The notes: a model not told the origin generated them from the letters alone. Shown: positions 8,492 through 18,139, numbered from the stretch's first letter. The stretch: 64,000 bases of DNA from Nitrospiria bacterium (GCA_035517655.1 DATIYJ010000011.1:62001-126000); one strand, 5' to 3'. Made by a program: numbers and translations.

Positions 8492-10198
8492 TTGGTTCCT
8501 GAACGATTGGGGAAAGTGTTGACGGCGGCTCGACTCATTTCGGAGGAACAGCTCCAGAAAGCTCTTCTAATCCAGAAAAAGGAGGGCGGCCGACTGGGAG
8601 GTATCCTCATCAAGATGAATTTTGTTGAAGAGGATAAGCTCCTTAAGTTTCTAAGCCAGCATTATGGTATTCCCGCCATTGACCTTTCGAAGATCCAGAT
8701 CGATCCCGCCGTCACGAAACTGGTACCGGCCGAAGTGGTTCACAAATACCATGTCATACCGGTCAAACGCTCCGGTGCCACGCTCAGCCTAGCCATGGTG
8801 GATCCCACCGATGTCTTTGCGGTTGATGATATCAAGTTCATGACCGGATACGAGATCGAGCCCATGGTCGCCTCAGAAGCGGCTGTGACGGCGGCCATTA
8901 CCAAGTCCTACGATGCTTCGACCAAGCAACTCCAGACGGTGCTTAAAGACATTGAAGTGCAGGAATCCGAGGCGAATCTCTCCGTCGTACGCGAAGAGGA
9001 AGTGGATATTAATAAATTGAAGGCGGAGGTGGAGGATGCGCCGGTGGTGAAGCTGGCGAATCTGATCCTGGTGGAGGCGATCAAGAAGAAAGTGAGCGAC
9101 GTTCACATCGAGCCGTATGAACACAGCTTCCGGGTACGTTACCGGTTGGACGGATCCCTTTACGAGGTGATGGCTCCGCCGAAGAAACTCCAAGCGGCCC
9201 TCACCTCCCGGTTGAAGATCATGGCCGACTTGGATATTGCCGAACGGCGACTTCCTCAAGACGGGCGTATTAAAATGAGATTTGAGGAAAAAGAGGTTGA
9301 CCTTCGCGTGTCATGTCTTCCATGCCTGTTCGGCGAGAAAATTGTGATGCGTCTGTTGGATAAGAGCAACCTGACGCTGGATCTCACCAAGCTGGGATTT
9401 GAGCCCAATGCCTTGGAAGATTTTATGAAAGCGATCGGTAGTCCCTATGGCATGGTGTTGGTCACGGGTCCAACCGGAAGCGGAAAAACCACCACGCTCT
9501 ATTCGGCCTTAAATTATATTAATACTATCGATGTGAACATCATGACGGCCGAGGACCCTGTCGAGTACAACCTGATGGGGATCAACCAAGTCCAAATGAA
9601 GGACGAAATCGGTCTGAATTTCGCAGCGGCCCTTCGTTCTTTCCTCCGACAGGATCCCGACATCATCATGGTCGGCGAGATCCGGGACTATGAAACGGCC
9701 GAGATCGGTGTCAAGGCGGCCCTGACCGGTCATTTGGTCTTGTCCACGTTACACACCAACGATGCACCCAGTACGATCAACCGTCTTCTCAACATGGGGA
9801 TCGAGCCGTTCTTGGTGGCCTCTTCAGTGGTGTTGATCTTGGCCCAACGGCTCGTTCGGCGGATTTGCAAGGAATGTAAAGAAGTTGAAAAGATTCCGGT
9901 CCAGACGCTTATCAAAGCGGGCATGTCGGAAGAGGAAGCTAAAAATGCGGTCTGTTACAAAGGCAAAGGGTGCCAAACATGTAGCGATACAGGGTATAAG
10001 GGACGTGTGGCTTTGTATGAAGTGATGCCGATCGGGGAAGGGGTTCGGGAATTGGTCCTTCAAGGGGCTTCAGCAGATGAGATCAAAAAGCGGGCGATCA
10101 GCGGAGGAATGAAAACGTTGCGGATGAGCGGCCTAGCCAAAGTCCGCGAAGGATCGACCACGTTGGAAGAGGTTGTGGACTCGACTTTTTCGGATTGA
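8492..10198 (+). CDS. pilB: Type IV pilus extension ATPase PilB
   Basis: 568 residues. This is the hexameric GspE/PulE-family ATPase that powers pilin polymerisation at the cytoplasmic face. An N-terminal MshEN-like domain (GKVLTAARLISEEQL...) covers about 1-150. Walker A GPTGSGKTTT is near residue 326, and the Asp/His-box region ends in RQDPDIIMVGEIRD. A four-cysteine zinc site is made by CKEC and CQTC. Start choice: a TTG at 8492 sits 5 nt after AGGTGA (8481-8486), whereas the alternative GTG at 8483 would lie inside that ribosome-binding site. It heads the cluster pilB-pilT-pilC-pilS-pilR. A second GspE paralogue for T2SS is at 37472. Confidence 0.93.
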   Translation: MVPERLGKVLTAARLISEEQLQKALLIQKKEGGRLGGILIKMNFVEEDKLLKFLSQHYGIPAIDLSKIQIDPAVTKLVPAEVVHKYHVIPVKRSGATLSLAMVDPTDVFAVDDIKFMTGYEIEPMVASEAAVTAAITKSYDASTKQLQTVLKDIEVQESEANLSVVREEEVDINKLKAEVEDAPVVKLANLILVEAIKKKVSDVHIEPYEHSFRVRYRLDGSLYEVMAPPKKLQAALTSRLKIMADLDIAERRLPQDGRIKMRFEEKEVDLRVSCLPCLFGEKIVMRLLDKSNLTLDLTKLGFEPNALEDFMKAIGSPYGMVLVTGPTGSGKTTTLYSALNYINTIDVNIMTAEDPVEYNLMGINQVQMKDEIGLNFAAALRSFLRQDPDIIMVGEIRDYETAEIGVKAALTGHLVLSTLHTNDAPSTINRLLNMGIEPFLVASSVVLILAQRLVRRICKECKEVEKIPVQTLIKAGMSEEEAKNAVCYKGKGCQTCSDTGYKGRVALYEVMPIGEGVRELVLQGASADEIKKRAISGGMKTLRMSGLAKVREGSTTLEEVVDSTFSD

Positions 10199-10304
10199 CA
10201 CTAAGAAAATCATGATGATTTACATCTGATATGCAGTTTTCCGATAACTGGATGCCCCGGCGGGGGGTCTTTGCCGGTTGTGAAGAGGAGAGTAAGCTAT
10301 AACT

Positions 10305-10320
10305 CCGGGAGGTTTCCCGG
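10305..10320. promoter_or_regulatory. Inverted repeat upstream of pilT
   Basis: CCGGGA, four bases, TCCCGG: a perfect 6-bp inverted repeat about 30 nt before the pilT ATG, just ahead of a TATACT (10321-10326). It could be an operator or a small hairpin in a pilB-pilT transcript; no T-tract follows, so it is not a terminator. Confidence 0.35.
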
Positions 10321-10350
10321 TATACTAACATAGTCACAGCAAGGAGACGA

Positions 10351-11457
10351 ATGGCCAATCTGTATCAGTTACTCCAGACTATGATTGAGAAAGGTGCCTC
10401 CGACCTCCACATCACCACGGGAAGTCCGCCACAAATCCGGGTGGACGGCGATCTGGTCCCGTTAAACGCCCCGCCTATGACGCCTGCCGAGACCAAGCAG
10501 CTGGTGTACAGCGTTCTCACCGACGCCCAGAAACACAAATTTGAAGAGGAGAACGAACTGGACTTCTCCTTTGGATTAAAAGGGTTGAGCCGGTTTCGCG
10601 CCAACGTTTTCATGCAGCGTGGGGCCGTGGCCGCAGCGATCCGGACCATTCCGTTCAAGATCATGACCTTTGAGGAATTGGGATTGCCGGCGATTGTGAG
10701 GGACTTGGTCAAGCGTCCCCGTGGATTGATTCTGGTTACCGGTCCGACAGGGAGCGGGAAATCAACCACCCTGGCTACGATGATCGACAGCATTAACTCC
10801 GAGCGGCATGAACATATTGTGACGATCGAGGACCCGATTGAATTCCTTCATCCTCATAAAAAATGCCTGGTCAATCAAAGGGAGGTCAATTCGGACACCA
10901 AATCGTTTAAGACCGCCCTCAAATATATTCTCCGGCAGGATCCCGATGTGGTGCTGGTCGGTGAAATGCGTGATCTTGAGACGATCGAGGCCGCTTTGAC
11001 CATTGCCGAAACGGGACACCTCACTTTTGCCACTCTCCATACCAACTCTTGCGCCCAGACGATCAACCGGATCGTCGATGTCTTCCCCCCGTTTCAGCAG
11101 CCCCAGGTGCGGGCCCAGTTGTCGTTTGTTCTGGAAGGCGTCATATCCCAACAACTCATGGCCAAGGCCAGTGGACAGGGAAGAGTTCTGGCTTTGGAGA
11201 TCATGGTTCCCAACCCCGCTATCCGTAATTTGATTCGAGAAGATAAAGTCCATCAGATCTATTCCACGATGCAAACCGGCCAGTCAAAGTATGGCATGCA
11301 GACGATGAATCAGTCCTTGTTCGACCTCTACCAACGGCGGTTGATCACCTATGACGATGCCATTAACCGCAGCAGCAACGTGGAAGAGTTGATGAATATG
11401 CTGGGCCGGAGCGGAATGGCTCCGCAACCGGCGAAGGAACAGCGGGCAGTCCGCTAA
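10351..11457 (+). CDS. pilT: Type IV pilus retraction ATPase PilT
   Basis: 368 residues. The motor disassembles the pilus and drives twitching motility. An N-terminal PAS-like domain (ASDLHITTGSPP) precedes Walker A GPTGSGKSTT (131-140). The Walker B region reads RQDPDVVLVGEMRD. The AIRNLIRE motif, diagnostic of PilT retraction ATPases, is at about 287-294. The ATG at 10351 is preceded by AAGGAG. It lies 152 bp after pilB, leaving room for its own promoter. Confidence 0.95.
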   Translation: MANLYQLLQTMIEKGASDLHITTGSPPQIRVDGDLVPLNAPPMTPAETKQLVYSVLTDAQKHKFEEENELDFSFGLKGLSRFRANVFMQRGAVAAAIRTIPFKIMTFEELGLPAIVRDLVKRPRGLILVTGPTGSGKSTTLATMIDSINSERHEHIVTIEDPIEFLHPHKKCLVNQREVNSDTKSFKTALKYILRQDPDVVLVGEMRDLETIEAALTIAETGHLTFATLHTNSCAQTINRIVDVFPPFQQPQVRAQLSFVLEGVISQQLMAKASGQGRVLALEIMVPNPAIRNLIREDKVHQIYSTMQTGQSKYGMQTMNQSLFDLYQRRLITYDDAINRSSNVEELMNMLGRSGMAPQPAKEQRAVR

Positions 11458-11477
11458 CCCGGGAGCGCGACGGATTT

Positions 11478-12680
11478 ATGGCTACCTTTGCTTGGACAGG
11501 AAAAACGAGACAAGGATCTCCGCAAAAGGGCGAGCTTGTGGCCAAAAGCCGGGAGGAAGTGATCGGGCTTCTTCGGAAGCAGAATATCCTGGTGACTTCG
11601 ATTCAGCAAAAGGCGGGGGCATTTAATCTCAATCTTAGTTTCGGCGGCTCCGTCTCAGACAAGGACATTGTTGTTTTTACCAGGCAGTTCGCCACGATGA
11701 TTGACGCCGGGCTGCCCCTGGTTCAATGCCTGGAAATTCTTTCGACGCAAACCGAAAACAAATTCCTGGCCAAGACGGTGGGCGATGTCCGACAGGAAGT
11801 GGAATCGGGCTCCACCTATGCCGATGCTTTGAGGAAACATCCTAAGGCTTTTGACGAACTGTATGTGAACATGGTGGCGGCCGGAGAAGCCGGCGGCATT
11901 CTAGACACCATCCTCAACCGTTTGGCCAAACATATCGAGAAAGCCGCAAAGTTGAAAAAACAGATCAAGTCGGCCATGGTCTATCCGAGCACGATTATGG
12001 GTGTGGCCGTGGTCATCGTGGCCATTCTAATGATCTGGGTTATCCCGGTCTTTGCCAAAATGTTCTCCGACTTCGGTGGGACCCTTCCCGCGCCGACTCA
12101 GATCGTCATCAACGCCAGTAACTTTTCGAAGCATTATGCACCGTATATGGCCGTGGGGGCTGTGGCGGCGTGGTTCGGATTGAAGCGGACTTACAAGACG
12201 CAGATGGGTCGAAAGCTCATGGATCAGCTGGCGCTGAAGATGCCGGTGATCGGTGATCTCATCCGCAAAGCGGCCGTTGCCAAATTTACTCGGACCCTCG
12301 GGACCTTGATCAGCAGCGGCGTTCCAATCCTGGAAGGACTGAACATTACAGCCAAAACGTCCGGCAACAAGGTCATTGAAGAAGCCATCATGGTCGCCCG
12401 ACAGAGCATCAGCGAAGGCAAGACGGTTTCCGATCCGCTCGGACGGACGAAGGTGTTTCCCCCGATGGTGGTTCAGATGATTGCGGTGGGTGAAACAACC
12501 GGGGCCTTGGATGCGATGCTGGGCAAGATCGCCGATTTTTACGAGGAAGAAGTGGACGCGGCGGTTGCGGCGTTGACGTCTCTCTTGGAGCCGCTTCTGA
12601 TGGTTTTCCTGGGCGCCATTATCGGGTTCATTGTGGTGGCCATGTACCTGCCGATCTTCAAGATGGCCGGCACCATCTAG
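11478..12680 (+). CDS. pilC: Type IV pilus inner-membrane platform protein PilC
   Basis: 400 residues with two T2SF domains (about 65-190 and 270-395), each preceded or followed by long hydrophobic helices (VVIVAILMIWVIPVFAKMF; LLMVFLGAIIGFIVVAMYL). PilC is the polytopic platform on which PilB and PilT act. It begins 20 bp after pilT. It is paralogous to gspF at 39191; the pil context and the N-terminal FAWTGKTRQG segment assign it to the pilus. Confidence 0.93.
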   Translation: MATFAWTGKTRQGSPQKGELVAKSREEVIGLLRKQNILVTSIQQKAGAFNLNLSFGGSVSDKDIVVFTRQFATMIDAGLPLVQCLEILSTQTENKFLAKTVGDVRQEVESGSTYADALRKHPKAFDELYVNMVAAGEAGGILDTILNRLAKHIEKAAKLKKQIKSAMVYPSTIMGVAVVIVAILMIWVIPVFAKMFSDFGGTLPAPTQIVINASNFSKHYAPYMAVGAVAAWFGLKRTYKTQMGRKLMDQLALKMPVIGDLIRKAAVAKFTRTLGTLISSGVPILEGLNITAKTSGNKVIEEAIMVARQSISEGKTVSDPLGRTKVFPPMVVQMIAVGETTGALDAMLGKIADFYEEEVDAAVAALTSLLEPLLMVFLGAIIGFIVVAMYLPIFKMAGTI

Positions 12681-12777
12681 GATCACAGATGTCTCCTATA
12701 TCGAGGTTCCAATCTTGCGGCCGGAACTTTTATAGGGCGGCCCCTCCTCTCGTTCTGTTTACCTCAGCCGGATTGTG

Positions 12778-14493
12778 ATGTGGGCGATGGAGCTCCAATG
12801 GATCCAGCAGGAAGAAATGCGGGCCAAGCTGAAGTGGCTGATGGTCCTGCGTGTCGTGATCGTTACGGTTTTGCTGGGTGCCTCGATCGTTCTCCAGGTC
12901 GGTTACGGACATGTCGGGAAAACGACCACCTCGTTTTCTTATCTGATTGCTTCAACGTATTGTCTCACGATCGTTTACAGCCTTCTTCTCAATCGGCTGA
13001 AACACCTCACACTGTTTGCCTACGCCCAGATCTTCTTTGATCTGAACTTTGAAACTCTCTTGGTTTATTTAACGGGAGGCATCGAAAGCCCGTTTTCACC
13101 ATTTTATATGATCACCTTGATGGCCGCGAGCGTGATCCTGGGCCGGAAAGGCGGGGTCCTGACCGCGTCCATGGCCAGCGTACTGTTCGGTTTGCTGGTC
13201 GACCTCCAATATTTTCGACTTCTGCCCGAAACGGGAGCCGGCACCTATTCCAATCGGCAAACACTTTATTTCCTTTTTTTAAATGTCGTTGGGTTTCTGA
13301 CCGTGGCGTATTTGGGGGGGGAACTGGCCGAAAAATTGAGCACGACGCGCGAACGCCTGAAAGAGAAAGCGGCCGGCTTGGCGGAGTTACAGGCTTTTCA
13401 CGAACATGTGGTGCAGAGCATGAGCACCGGCTTGATGACTACCAGGCTTTCCGGTGTGATTACCTCCTTCAACCGGGCGGCCGAAGAAATGATGGGATAT
13501 CGGTTTGGAGAGGTAAGGGAAAAACCCTGGTGGGAGATTTTCGGGGCGCCCGAGTTAAAAGAATTGATCAGCACCGAAAAACCGCTGATGGAACCCTTCC
13601 GTTTCGACCGGGAGTGCCGCCGAAAAGACGGGGGGCGCCTGGTGTTGGGCATGACCGTATCCCCTCTAAAAAACGAAGAAGGGCGGCAGATCGGCGGAGT
13701 CTGGATCTTCCAGGACCTGACCCGTATCCGAAAGATGGAACTTGAGATCGAACACAGGAAAAGACTCGCGACGATCGGCGAGATGGCTGCCGGTATGGCT
13801 CATGAAATCCGAAATCCCCTGGCCTCGTTGAGCGGGTCCATGCAGGTGCTGAGCCGTGACCCTCGGCTGGATGATGAGGAATCGCATCGGCTGATGGAGA
13901 TCGCGTTGCAAGAGACGGAACGGCTGAACGGCATCATCACCGCCTTTCTATTATACGCCCGGCCTTCGCCGTTGAACAAAAAACAGTGGGACATTAACCA
14001 GCTCGTGATGGATACGTTGAGCCTTCTACAAAACGGCAAGGAATATCACGACAATATTGATATCCAGTCGAATTTGTCCCTGGGACCATTGGAGGCCGTT
14101 GTGGACGCGGATCAGATCCGTCAAGTTTTCTGGAACCTGTCGATCAATGCGTGTCAGGCCATGCCTAAGGGTGGACGGCTGCTGGTGACGACCCGTCCCG
14201 TCGCGATGCACTCCGATAAAAAATCTCTCGAAACCGCCTGGGTCGAAGTGGCGTTTTCAGACAGCGGTCATGGGATTGACAAAGAACATATGGACAAGAT
14301 TTTCTACCCCTTTTTTACAACCAAGGATCGCGGTTCAGGTCTGGGTCTTTCGATCGTGCACCGCGTGATCGAGACCCATCAGGGCCGCGTGCACGTGGAG
14401 AGCCAGCTGGGCAAAGGAACGCGGTTTATCGTCTTGTTGCCGGTTGGGGAAACGACGTCCGCAACCCGACTTGATAAATCAAGGAGCCATTGA
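12778..14493 (+). CDS. pilS: PilS-type membrane sensor histidine kinase
   Basis: About 571 residues. Roughly six N-terminal membrane helices (about 20-185) are followed by a short coiled coil, a PAS domain (about 195-310), the phospho-acceptor helix with His near 342 in MAHEIRNPLASL, and an HATPase domain with NLSINACQAM, DSGHGI and GSGLGLSIV boxes. In the known pathway PilS phosphorylates PilR and senses pilin levels in the membrane. Possible starts are GTG 12775, ATG 12778 and ATG 12787, none with a strong ribosome-binding site. The reading frame contains a run of eight G (13314-13321). It overlaps the beginning of the pilR frame. Confidence 0.92.
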   Translation: MWAMELQWIQQEEMRAKLKWLMVLRVVIVTVLLGASIVLQVGYGHVGKTTTSFSYLIASTYCLTIVYSLLLNRLKHLTLFAYAQIFFDLNFETLLVYLTGGIESPFSPFYMITLMAASVILGRKGGVLTASMASVLFGLLVDLQYFRLLPETGAGTYSNRQTLYFLFLNVVGFLTVAYLGGELAEKLSTTRERLKEKAAGLAELQAFHEHVVQSMSTGLMTTRLSGVITSFNRAAEEMMGYRFGEVREKPWWEIFGAPELKELISTEKPLMEPFRFDRECRRKDGGRLVLGMTVSPLKNEEGRQIGGVWIFQDLTRIRKMELEIEHRKRLATIGEMAAGMAHEIRNPLASLSGSMQVLSRDPRLDDEESHRLMEIALQETERLNGIITAFLLYARPSPLNKKQWDINQLVMDTLSLLQNGKEYHDNIDIQSNLSLGPLEAVVDADQIRQVFWNLSINACQAMPKGGRLLVTTRPVAMHSDKKSLETAWVEVAFSDSGHGIDKEHMDKIFYPFFTTKDRGSGLGLSIVHRVIETHQGRVHVESQLGKGTRFIVLLPVGETTSATRLDKSRSH

Positions 14494-14495
14494 CC

Positions 14496-15935
14496 GTGGA
14501 GAAGATCTTAGTCGTCGATGACGAGAAAAGCATGCGGGACTTCCTGAGCATCGTGCTCAAGAAGGAGGGCTATGCGGTGACGACCGCCGAAGACGGCGAG
14601 ACGGCGAGCCGGTTGGTCCAGAAAGAAATCTTTGATCTGGTTTTGACGGATGTGAAGATGCCCAAGATGAGCGGCCTGCAAGTCCTCAAAACGGTGAAAG
14701 AGACGTCGCCGGACACCATCGTGGTGATGATTACAGCCTTTGCGTCCACCGAGACGGCGATCGAGGCCATGAAGGAGGGGGCGTACGATTACCTCACCAA
14801 ACCGTTTCAAATCGAAGAAGTGAAACTGATTATCCAGAATGCTTTGGAAAAGAAACGGCTCCGGGCAGAAAATCAGCTTTTGAAGAGAAAAGTAAAAGGC
14901 ACCGCTACGCTGGAGGATATGATTGGCCAAAGCGGAGCCATGCAGAGCGTCATCCAGGTGGTGAAGAAAGTCGCGGATACCCAGAGCAATGTCTTGATCC
15001 TCGGCGAGAGCGGAACCGGGAAGGAACTGGTGGCCCAGGCGATTCATTCGGACAGTCTGCGGAAGGACAAACCCTTTGTCACCGTGAATTGCAGCGCGCT
15101 TCCCGAGCCGCTTCTTGAGAGCGAACTGTTCGGCCATATGAAGGGTTCCTTTACAGGAGCGCATGCGAACAAACCGGGTCTGTTTGAGATCGCCCATGAG
15201 GGAACGATTTTCCTGGATGAAATTGGAGATACCCCATCGGGGATTCAGGCCAAGCTGCTGCGGGTTTTGGAGGAGAAGGAGTTCCGACGGATCGGCGGGA
15301 CGCAGAATATTCATGTCGATGTCCGAATCATTGCGGCCACCAACAAAGACCTCGAAAAGGCAGTTGCGGAGGGGACGTTTCGGGAAGATCTCTATTATCG
15401 GTTGGATGTCATCCCCATTCATCTGCCGCCCCTGCGCGATCGGATGGAGGATATTCCACTCCTGACCCGCCATTTTCTAACCGTTATGAATCATGGGTTG
15501 AATAAAAAGATCCGGGCCATTACGCCCGACGCCATGAAAGCCTTACAGGCTCATCCCTGGCGGGGAAATGTGCGGGAGCTTGAAAATGTCATCGAGCGCG
15601 TTGTGGCTCTAACCACGGGAGAGGCCATCGAACTCAAGGATGTAATGGAATGTTTGCAACGGCCGGCGGGTTTCAAGGAATCGTCGTTGACGACCCTGCC
15701 TCCCGAAGGACTGGATCTCGATAAAGTGATCGGAGATTTGGAAAAAACACTTCTCGTGAAAGCCTTGGAGAGAACCAACTGGGTCAAGCGGAACGCCGCC
15801 AAGCTTCTCCAGTTGAATATGCGGTCCTTCCGGTACCGTTTGGAAAAGCACGGTATCCGGAAAAATCGTGAACCCGGTTCTCCTCCGGACGCTCCGGAAA
15901 ATGATGAAATGGAATCGGACACCTCCGCTCCTTAA
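14496..15935 (+). CDS. pilR: Sigma-54-dependent response regulator PilR
   Basis: 479 residues. The receiver domain has Asp8, Asp9 and phospho-acceptor Asp52, with the conserved Lys in YLTKPFQ. The AAA+ domain has Walker A GESGTGKE, the sigma-54 contact loop as GSFTGA (usual in PilR) and GTIFLDEIGD. A Fis-type helix-turn-helix ends the protein (NAAKLLQLNMRSFRYRLEK). It should activate sigma-54 promoters such as that of pilin, which is outside the window. Start: GTG 14496 lies 9 nt after AAGGAG; an upstream TTG at 14490 would overlap the pilS stop and sit only 3 nt from it. Confidence 0.94.
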   Translation: MEKILVVDDEKSMRDFLSIVLKKEGYAVTTAEDGETASRLVQKEIFDLVLTDVKMPKMSGLQVLKTVKETSPDTIVVMITAFASTETAIEAMKEGAYDYLTKPFQIEEVKLIIQNALEKKRLRAENQLLKRKVKGTATLEDMIGQSGAMQSVIQVVKKVADTQSNVLILGESGTGKELVAQAIHSDSLRKDKPFVTVNCSALPEPLLESELFGHMKGSFTGAHANKPGLFEIAHEGTIFLDEIGDTPSGIQAKLLRVLEEKEFRRIGGTQNIHVDVRIIAATNKDLEKAVAEGTFREDLYYRLDVIPIHLPPLRDRMEDIPLLTRHFLTVMNHGLNKKIRAITPDAMKALQAHPWRGNVRELENVIERVVALTTGEAIELKDVMECLQRPAGFKESSLTTLPPEGLDLDKVIGDLEKTLLVKALERTNWVKRNAAKLLQLNMRSFRYRLEKHGIRKNREPGSPPDAPENDEMESDTSAP

Positions 15936-15983
15936 GCGGTTTCAATCACCTTCCACCGAATTTCATTGGACGAATCCTCTCGC

Positions 15984-16943
15984 ATGCGTTCACGCGAAAC
16001 CGTAACCGTCCGCGCACCGGCCAAGATCAACCTCCTGTTATATGTTCTGAAGCGTCAAGCGACCGGATATCATAAGATCCTCTCCTTGATGCAGATGGTG
16101 GATCTACTGGACCGCTTGACCTTGACGTTGCGGCCGAAGCGGTATGGGATTCGGATTGTGACACGGACACGGACCCTGCCCTTGGGCGAAGATAACCTCA
16201 TCACCCGGGCGGCCCGTATTTTTATGAAGCATTACGGCATCCTGACCGGTTTGAGAATCGATTTGGACAAGGCCATCCCCCTCGGCGCGGGACTGGGGGG
16301 GGGCAGCAGCGATGCCGCGGCGACGCTCTACGGGCTTGATTCTCTCTATCGGCTGGGCCGTCCTCATTCGGAACTCGCAGACTTGGGCCGGGGTCTTGGA
16401 AGCGATGTTCCGTTTTTTTTCGGTGGGCCTACCGCGTGGGTCTCCGGGCTGGGAGACCAAATTCGTCCCGCCTCGCTGGGAGAAAACCTCTGGGCCGTAT
16501 TGGCCAATCCCGGTTTTGAGGTCTCGACGGCCTGGGTCTATTCGGAGCTGGATCGGGTCCGGACCGCGGGAGGCATTCCGCAGAGAAGATCCATGAAAAA
16601 AATAGGATTGACTTTGAACCGGAATCGGCATAAAATCTTTCCCCGTGCGAGCAAGACCTTCCCGCTGACGAATCGATCATTCCCCCTCCACAATGACTTG
16701 GAAGTGATCACGATCAGACGATATCCGGTCATTGAAACCATGAAGGAGCGCCTGTGTTCATTGGGAGCGAAGGGGGCATTGATGTCCGGCAGCGGACCGA
16801 CCGTTTTTGGATTGTTTGAGGAACGCTCGTGCGCGCACGAAGCGGCCGCGATCCTTCGACAGGATACGTTGAGGGGGTGGCCGCATCCGGACGGGGGCTG
16901 GACGATCCGGGTGGCGAGGCTGCTGGTCCGGCCTCCCTGGTAG
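15984..16943 (+). CDS. ispE: 4-diphosphocytidyl-2-C-methyl-D-erythritol kinase
   Basis: 319 residues from ATG 15984; a TTG at 15966 would add six residues and neither has a clear ribosome-binding site. It is the GHMP-family kinase of the MEP isoprenoid pathway. APAKINLLLYV with the following GYH is the substrate-binding start, PLGAGLGGGSSDAAATL is the ATP-binding loop, and LMSGSGPTVFGLF is GHMP motif 3. The ATP loop is encoded by a run of nine G (16295-16303). An insertion rich in basic residues at about 205-230 is slightly unusual. Confidence 0.93.
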   Translation: MRSRETVTVRAPAKINLLLYVLKRQATGYHKILSLMQMVDLLDRLTLTLRPKRYGIRIVTRTRTLPLGEDNLITRAARIFMKHYGILTGLRIDLDKAIPLGAGLGGGSSDAAATLYGLDSLYRLGRPHSELADLGRGLGSDVPFFFGGPTAWVSGLGDQIRPASLGENLWAVLANPGFEVSTAWVYSELDRVRTAGGIPQRRSMKKIGLTLNRNRHKIFPRASKTFPLTNRSFPLHNDLEVITIRRYPVIETMKERLCSLGAKGALMSGSGPTVFGLFEERSCAHEAAAILRQDTLRGWPHPDGGWTIRVARLLVRPPW

Positions 16944-17003
16944 GGTCAAGGACCGGTTTGATCGTTCCGTGCCTTCCAAGGGTTCCATGAGTTCCCTGGC
17001 TGG

Positions 17004-17032
17004 TTAAGACGCGCGTTAGACCGAAATAGTAT
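17004..17032 (+). promoter_or_regulatory. Possible promoter for tRNA-Gln
   Basis: -35 TTAAGA (17004-17009), 17-bp spacer, -10 TAGTAT (17027-17032); each box matches 4 of 6. The predicted start lies about 6 nt before the tRNA. Confidence 0.35.
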
Positions 17033-17045
17033 ACAAGGGGAATAT

Positions 17046-17119
17046 TCGGAGGTCGTCCAACGGTAGGACAGCAGCCTTTGGAGCTGCGAATTGGGGTTCG
17101 AGTCCCTACCTCCGAACCA
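17046..17119 (+). tRNA. tRNA-Gln (anticodon TTG)
   Basis: A complete cloverleaf: the acceptor arm TCGGAGG pairs with CCTCCGA (17109-17115), the D-stem is GTCC/GGAC, the anticodon stem GCAGC/GCTGC encloses the loop CTTTGGA with anticodon TTG, and the T-arm carries TTCGAGT. The discriminator base is A (17116) and CCA is genomically encoded at 17117-17119. TTG reads CAA (and probably CAG) codons. It lies directly upstream of prs. Confidence 0.95.
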
Positions 17120-17152
17120 ACCATAAGCATCGGCCATTAGCATCGGAATGAT

Positions 17153-17170
17153 GCGGGAAGGGGCTCCCGC
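17153..17170 (+). terminator. Weak hairpin after tRNA-Gln
   Basis: GCGGGA, six bases, TCCCGC forms a GC-rich 6-bp stem; a short T-rich stretch (TAATTTT) follows after six bases. It could end the tRNA transcript or be a leader hairpin of prs. The T-tract is too weak for a firm call. Confidence 0.3.
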
Positions 17171-17197
17171 TGTGCCTAATTTTACGGTGGGTTCTTT

Positions 17198-18139
17198 GTG
17201 CTGAACGAATTAAAACTGATTTCTGGAAATTCGAATATTCCGCTGGCCAAGGAGATCTGCGACCACCTCGGGGTTGCCTTGGGCGCGGCGACCGTCTCGG
17301 CGTTCAGCGACGGGGAAATTCTCGTCCGGATTGAAGAGAACGTTCGCGGAATGGATGTGTTTGTGGTTCAATCCTGTTCGGATCCGGTCAACAAGCACAT
17401 CATGGAACTCCTCATCATGATCGACGCGCTGAAACGTTCCTCGGCCCGTCGGATTACGGCCGTCATTCCGTACTTCGGTTACGCGCGACAGGATCGGAAG
17501 GATCAACCGCGGGTGCCGGTTACGGCCAAGTTGGTGGCGGATTTGATCACGACGGCCGGCGCCCATAAGGTCTTGACGGTGGATCTGCACGCCGGACAGA
17601 TTCAGGGGTTCTTTAATATCCCGGTCGATCACTTGTATGCGACGCCGGTGCTTCTGAACCACCTTCGTTCGATGGATTTGAAGGACTTGGTGGTGGTGTC
17701 GCCGGACGCCGGCGGTGTGGAGCGGGCCCGTGCGTTTGCCAAGCGACTCAACGCGAGTCTGGCGATCATCGATAAGCGCCGCGAAGGACCGAATCAGGCC
17801 AAGATCATGAACATCGTTGGCGACGTCGACAACCGGGATGTCCTTCTCCTGGATGACATGATCGACACCGCCGGAACGATTACCCAGGGGGCCCAGGCGT
17901 GCGCCGATAAAGGGGCCCGTCGCGTCTTGGCCGGTTGTACGCACGCCGTTTTATCCGGCCCGGCTTTGCAGCGTCTCAACGACTCGGTGCTGGGCCAGGT
18001 GATCGTCACAAACACCGTTCCCTTGGCCGGTAAGGAGCAAATCTGCAAGAAGATCGAAGTTCTGTCCGTGGCCCCGCTTTTGGGCGAGGCGATTCGTCGG
18101 ATTCATAATGAAGAGTCGGTGAGTTCACTGTTTGTTTGA
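17198..18139 (+). CDS. prs: Ribose-phosphate pyrophosphokinase (PRPP synthetase)
   Basis: 313 residues, GTG start. It makes PRPP from ribose-5-phosphate and ATP, feeding purine, pyrimidine, NAD and histidine synthesis (the his genes are at 51565-57515). Characteristic segments are NELKLISGNSN at the N-terminus, the ATP/ribose-binding DLHAGQIQGFF, PDAGGVERA, and the PRPP loop VLLLDDMIDTAGT. It is followed after 14 bp by rplY, a common bacterial arrangement. Confidence 0.96.
   Translation: MLNELKLISGNSNIPLAKEICDHLGVALGAATVSAFSDGEILVRIEENVRGMDVFVVQSCSDPVNKHIMELLIMIDALKRSSARRITAVIPYFGYARQDRKDQPRVPVTAKLVADLITTAGAHKVLTVDLHAGQIQGFFNIPVDHLYATPVLLNHLRSMDLKDLVVVSPDAGGVERARAFAKRLNASLAIIDKRREGPNQAKIMNIVGDVDNRDVLLLDDMIDTAGTITQGAQACADKGARRVLAGCTHAVLSGPALQRLNDSVLGQVIVTNTVPLAGKEQICKKIEVLSVAPLLGEAIRRIHNEESVSSLFV

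Noticed and set aside
10199-10350. A riboswitch (for example a c-di-GMP class) between pilB and pilT
   Set aside because: The position would make sense, but I could not find the conserved core of any riboswitch class; only a 6-bp inverted repeat is present.
14496-15935. GSFTGA instead of GAFTGA in PilR as a sign of lost sigma-54 contact
   Set aside because: The Ser variant is usual in functional PilR-type regulators, to my knowledge.
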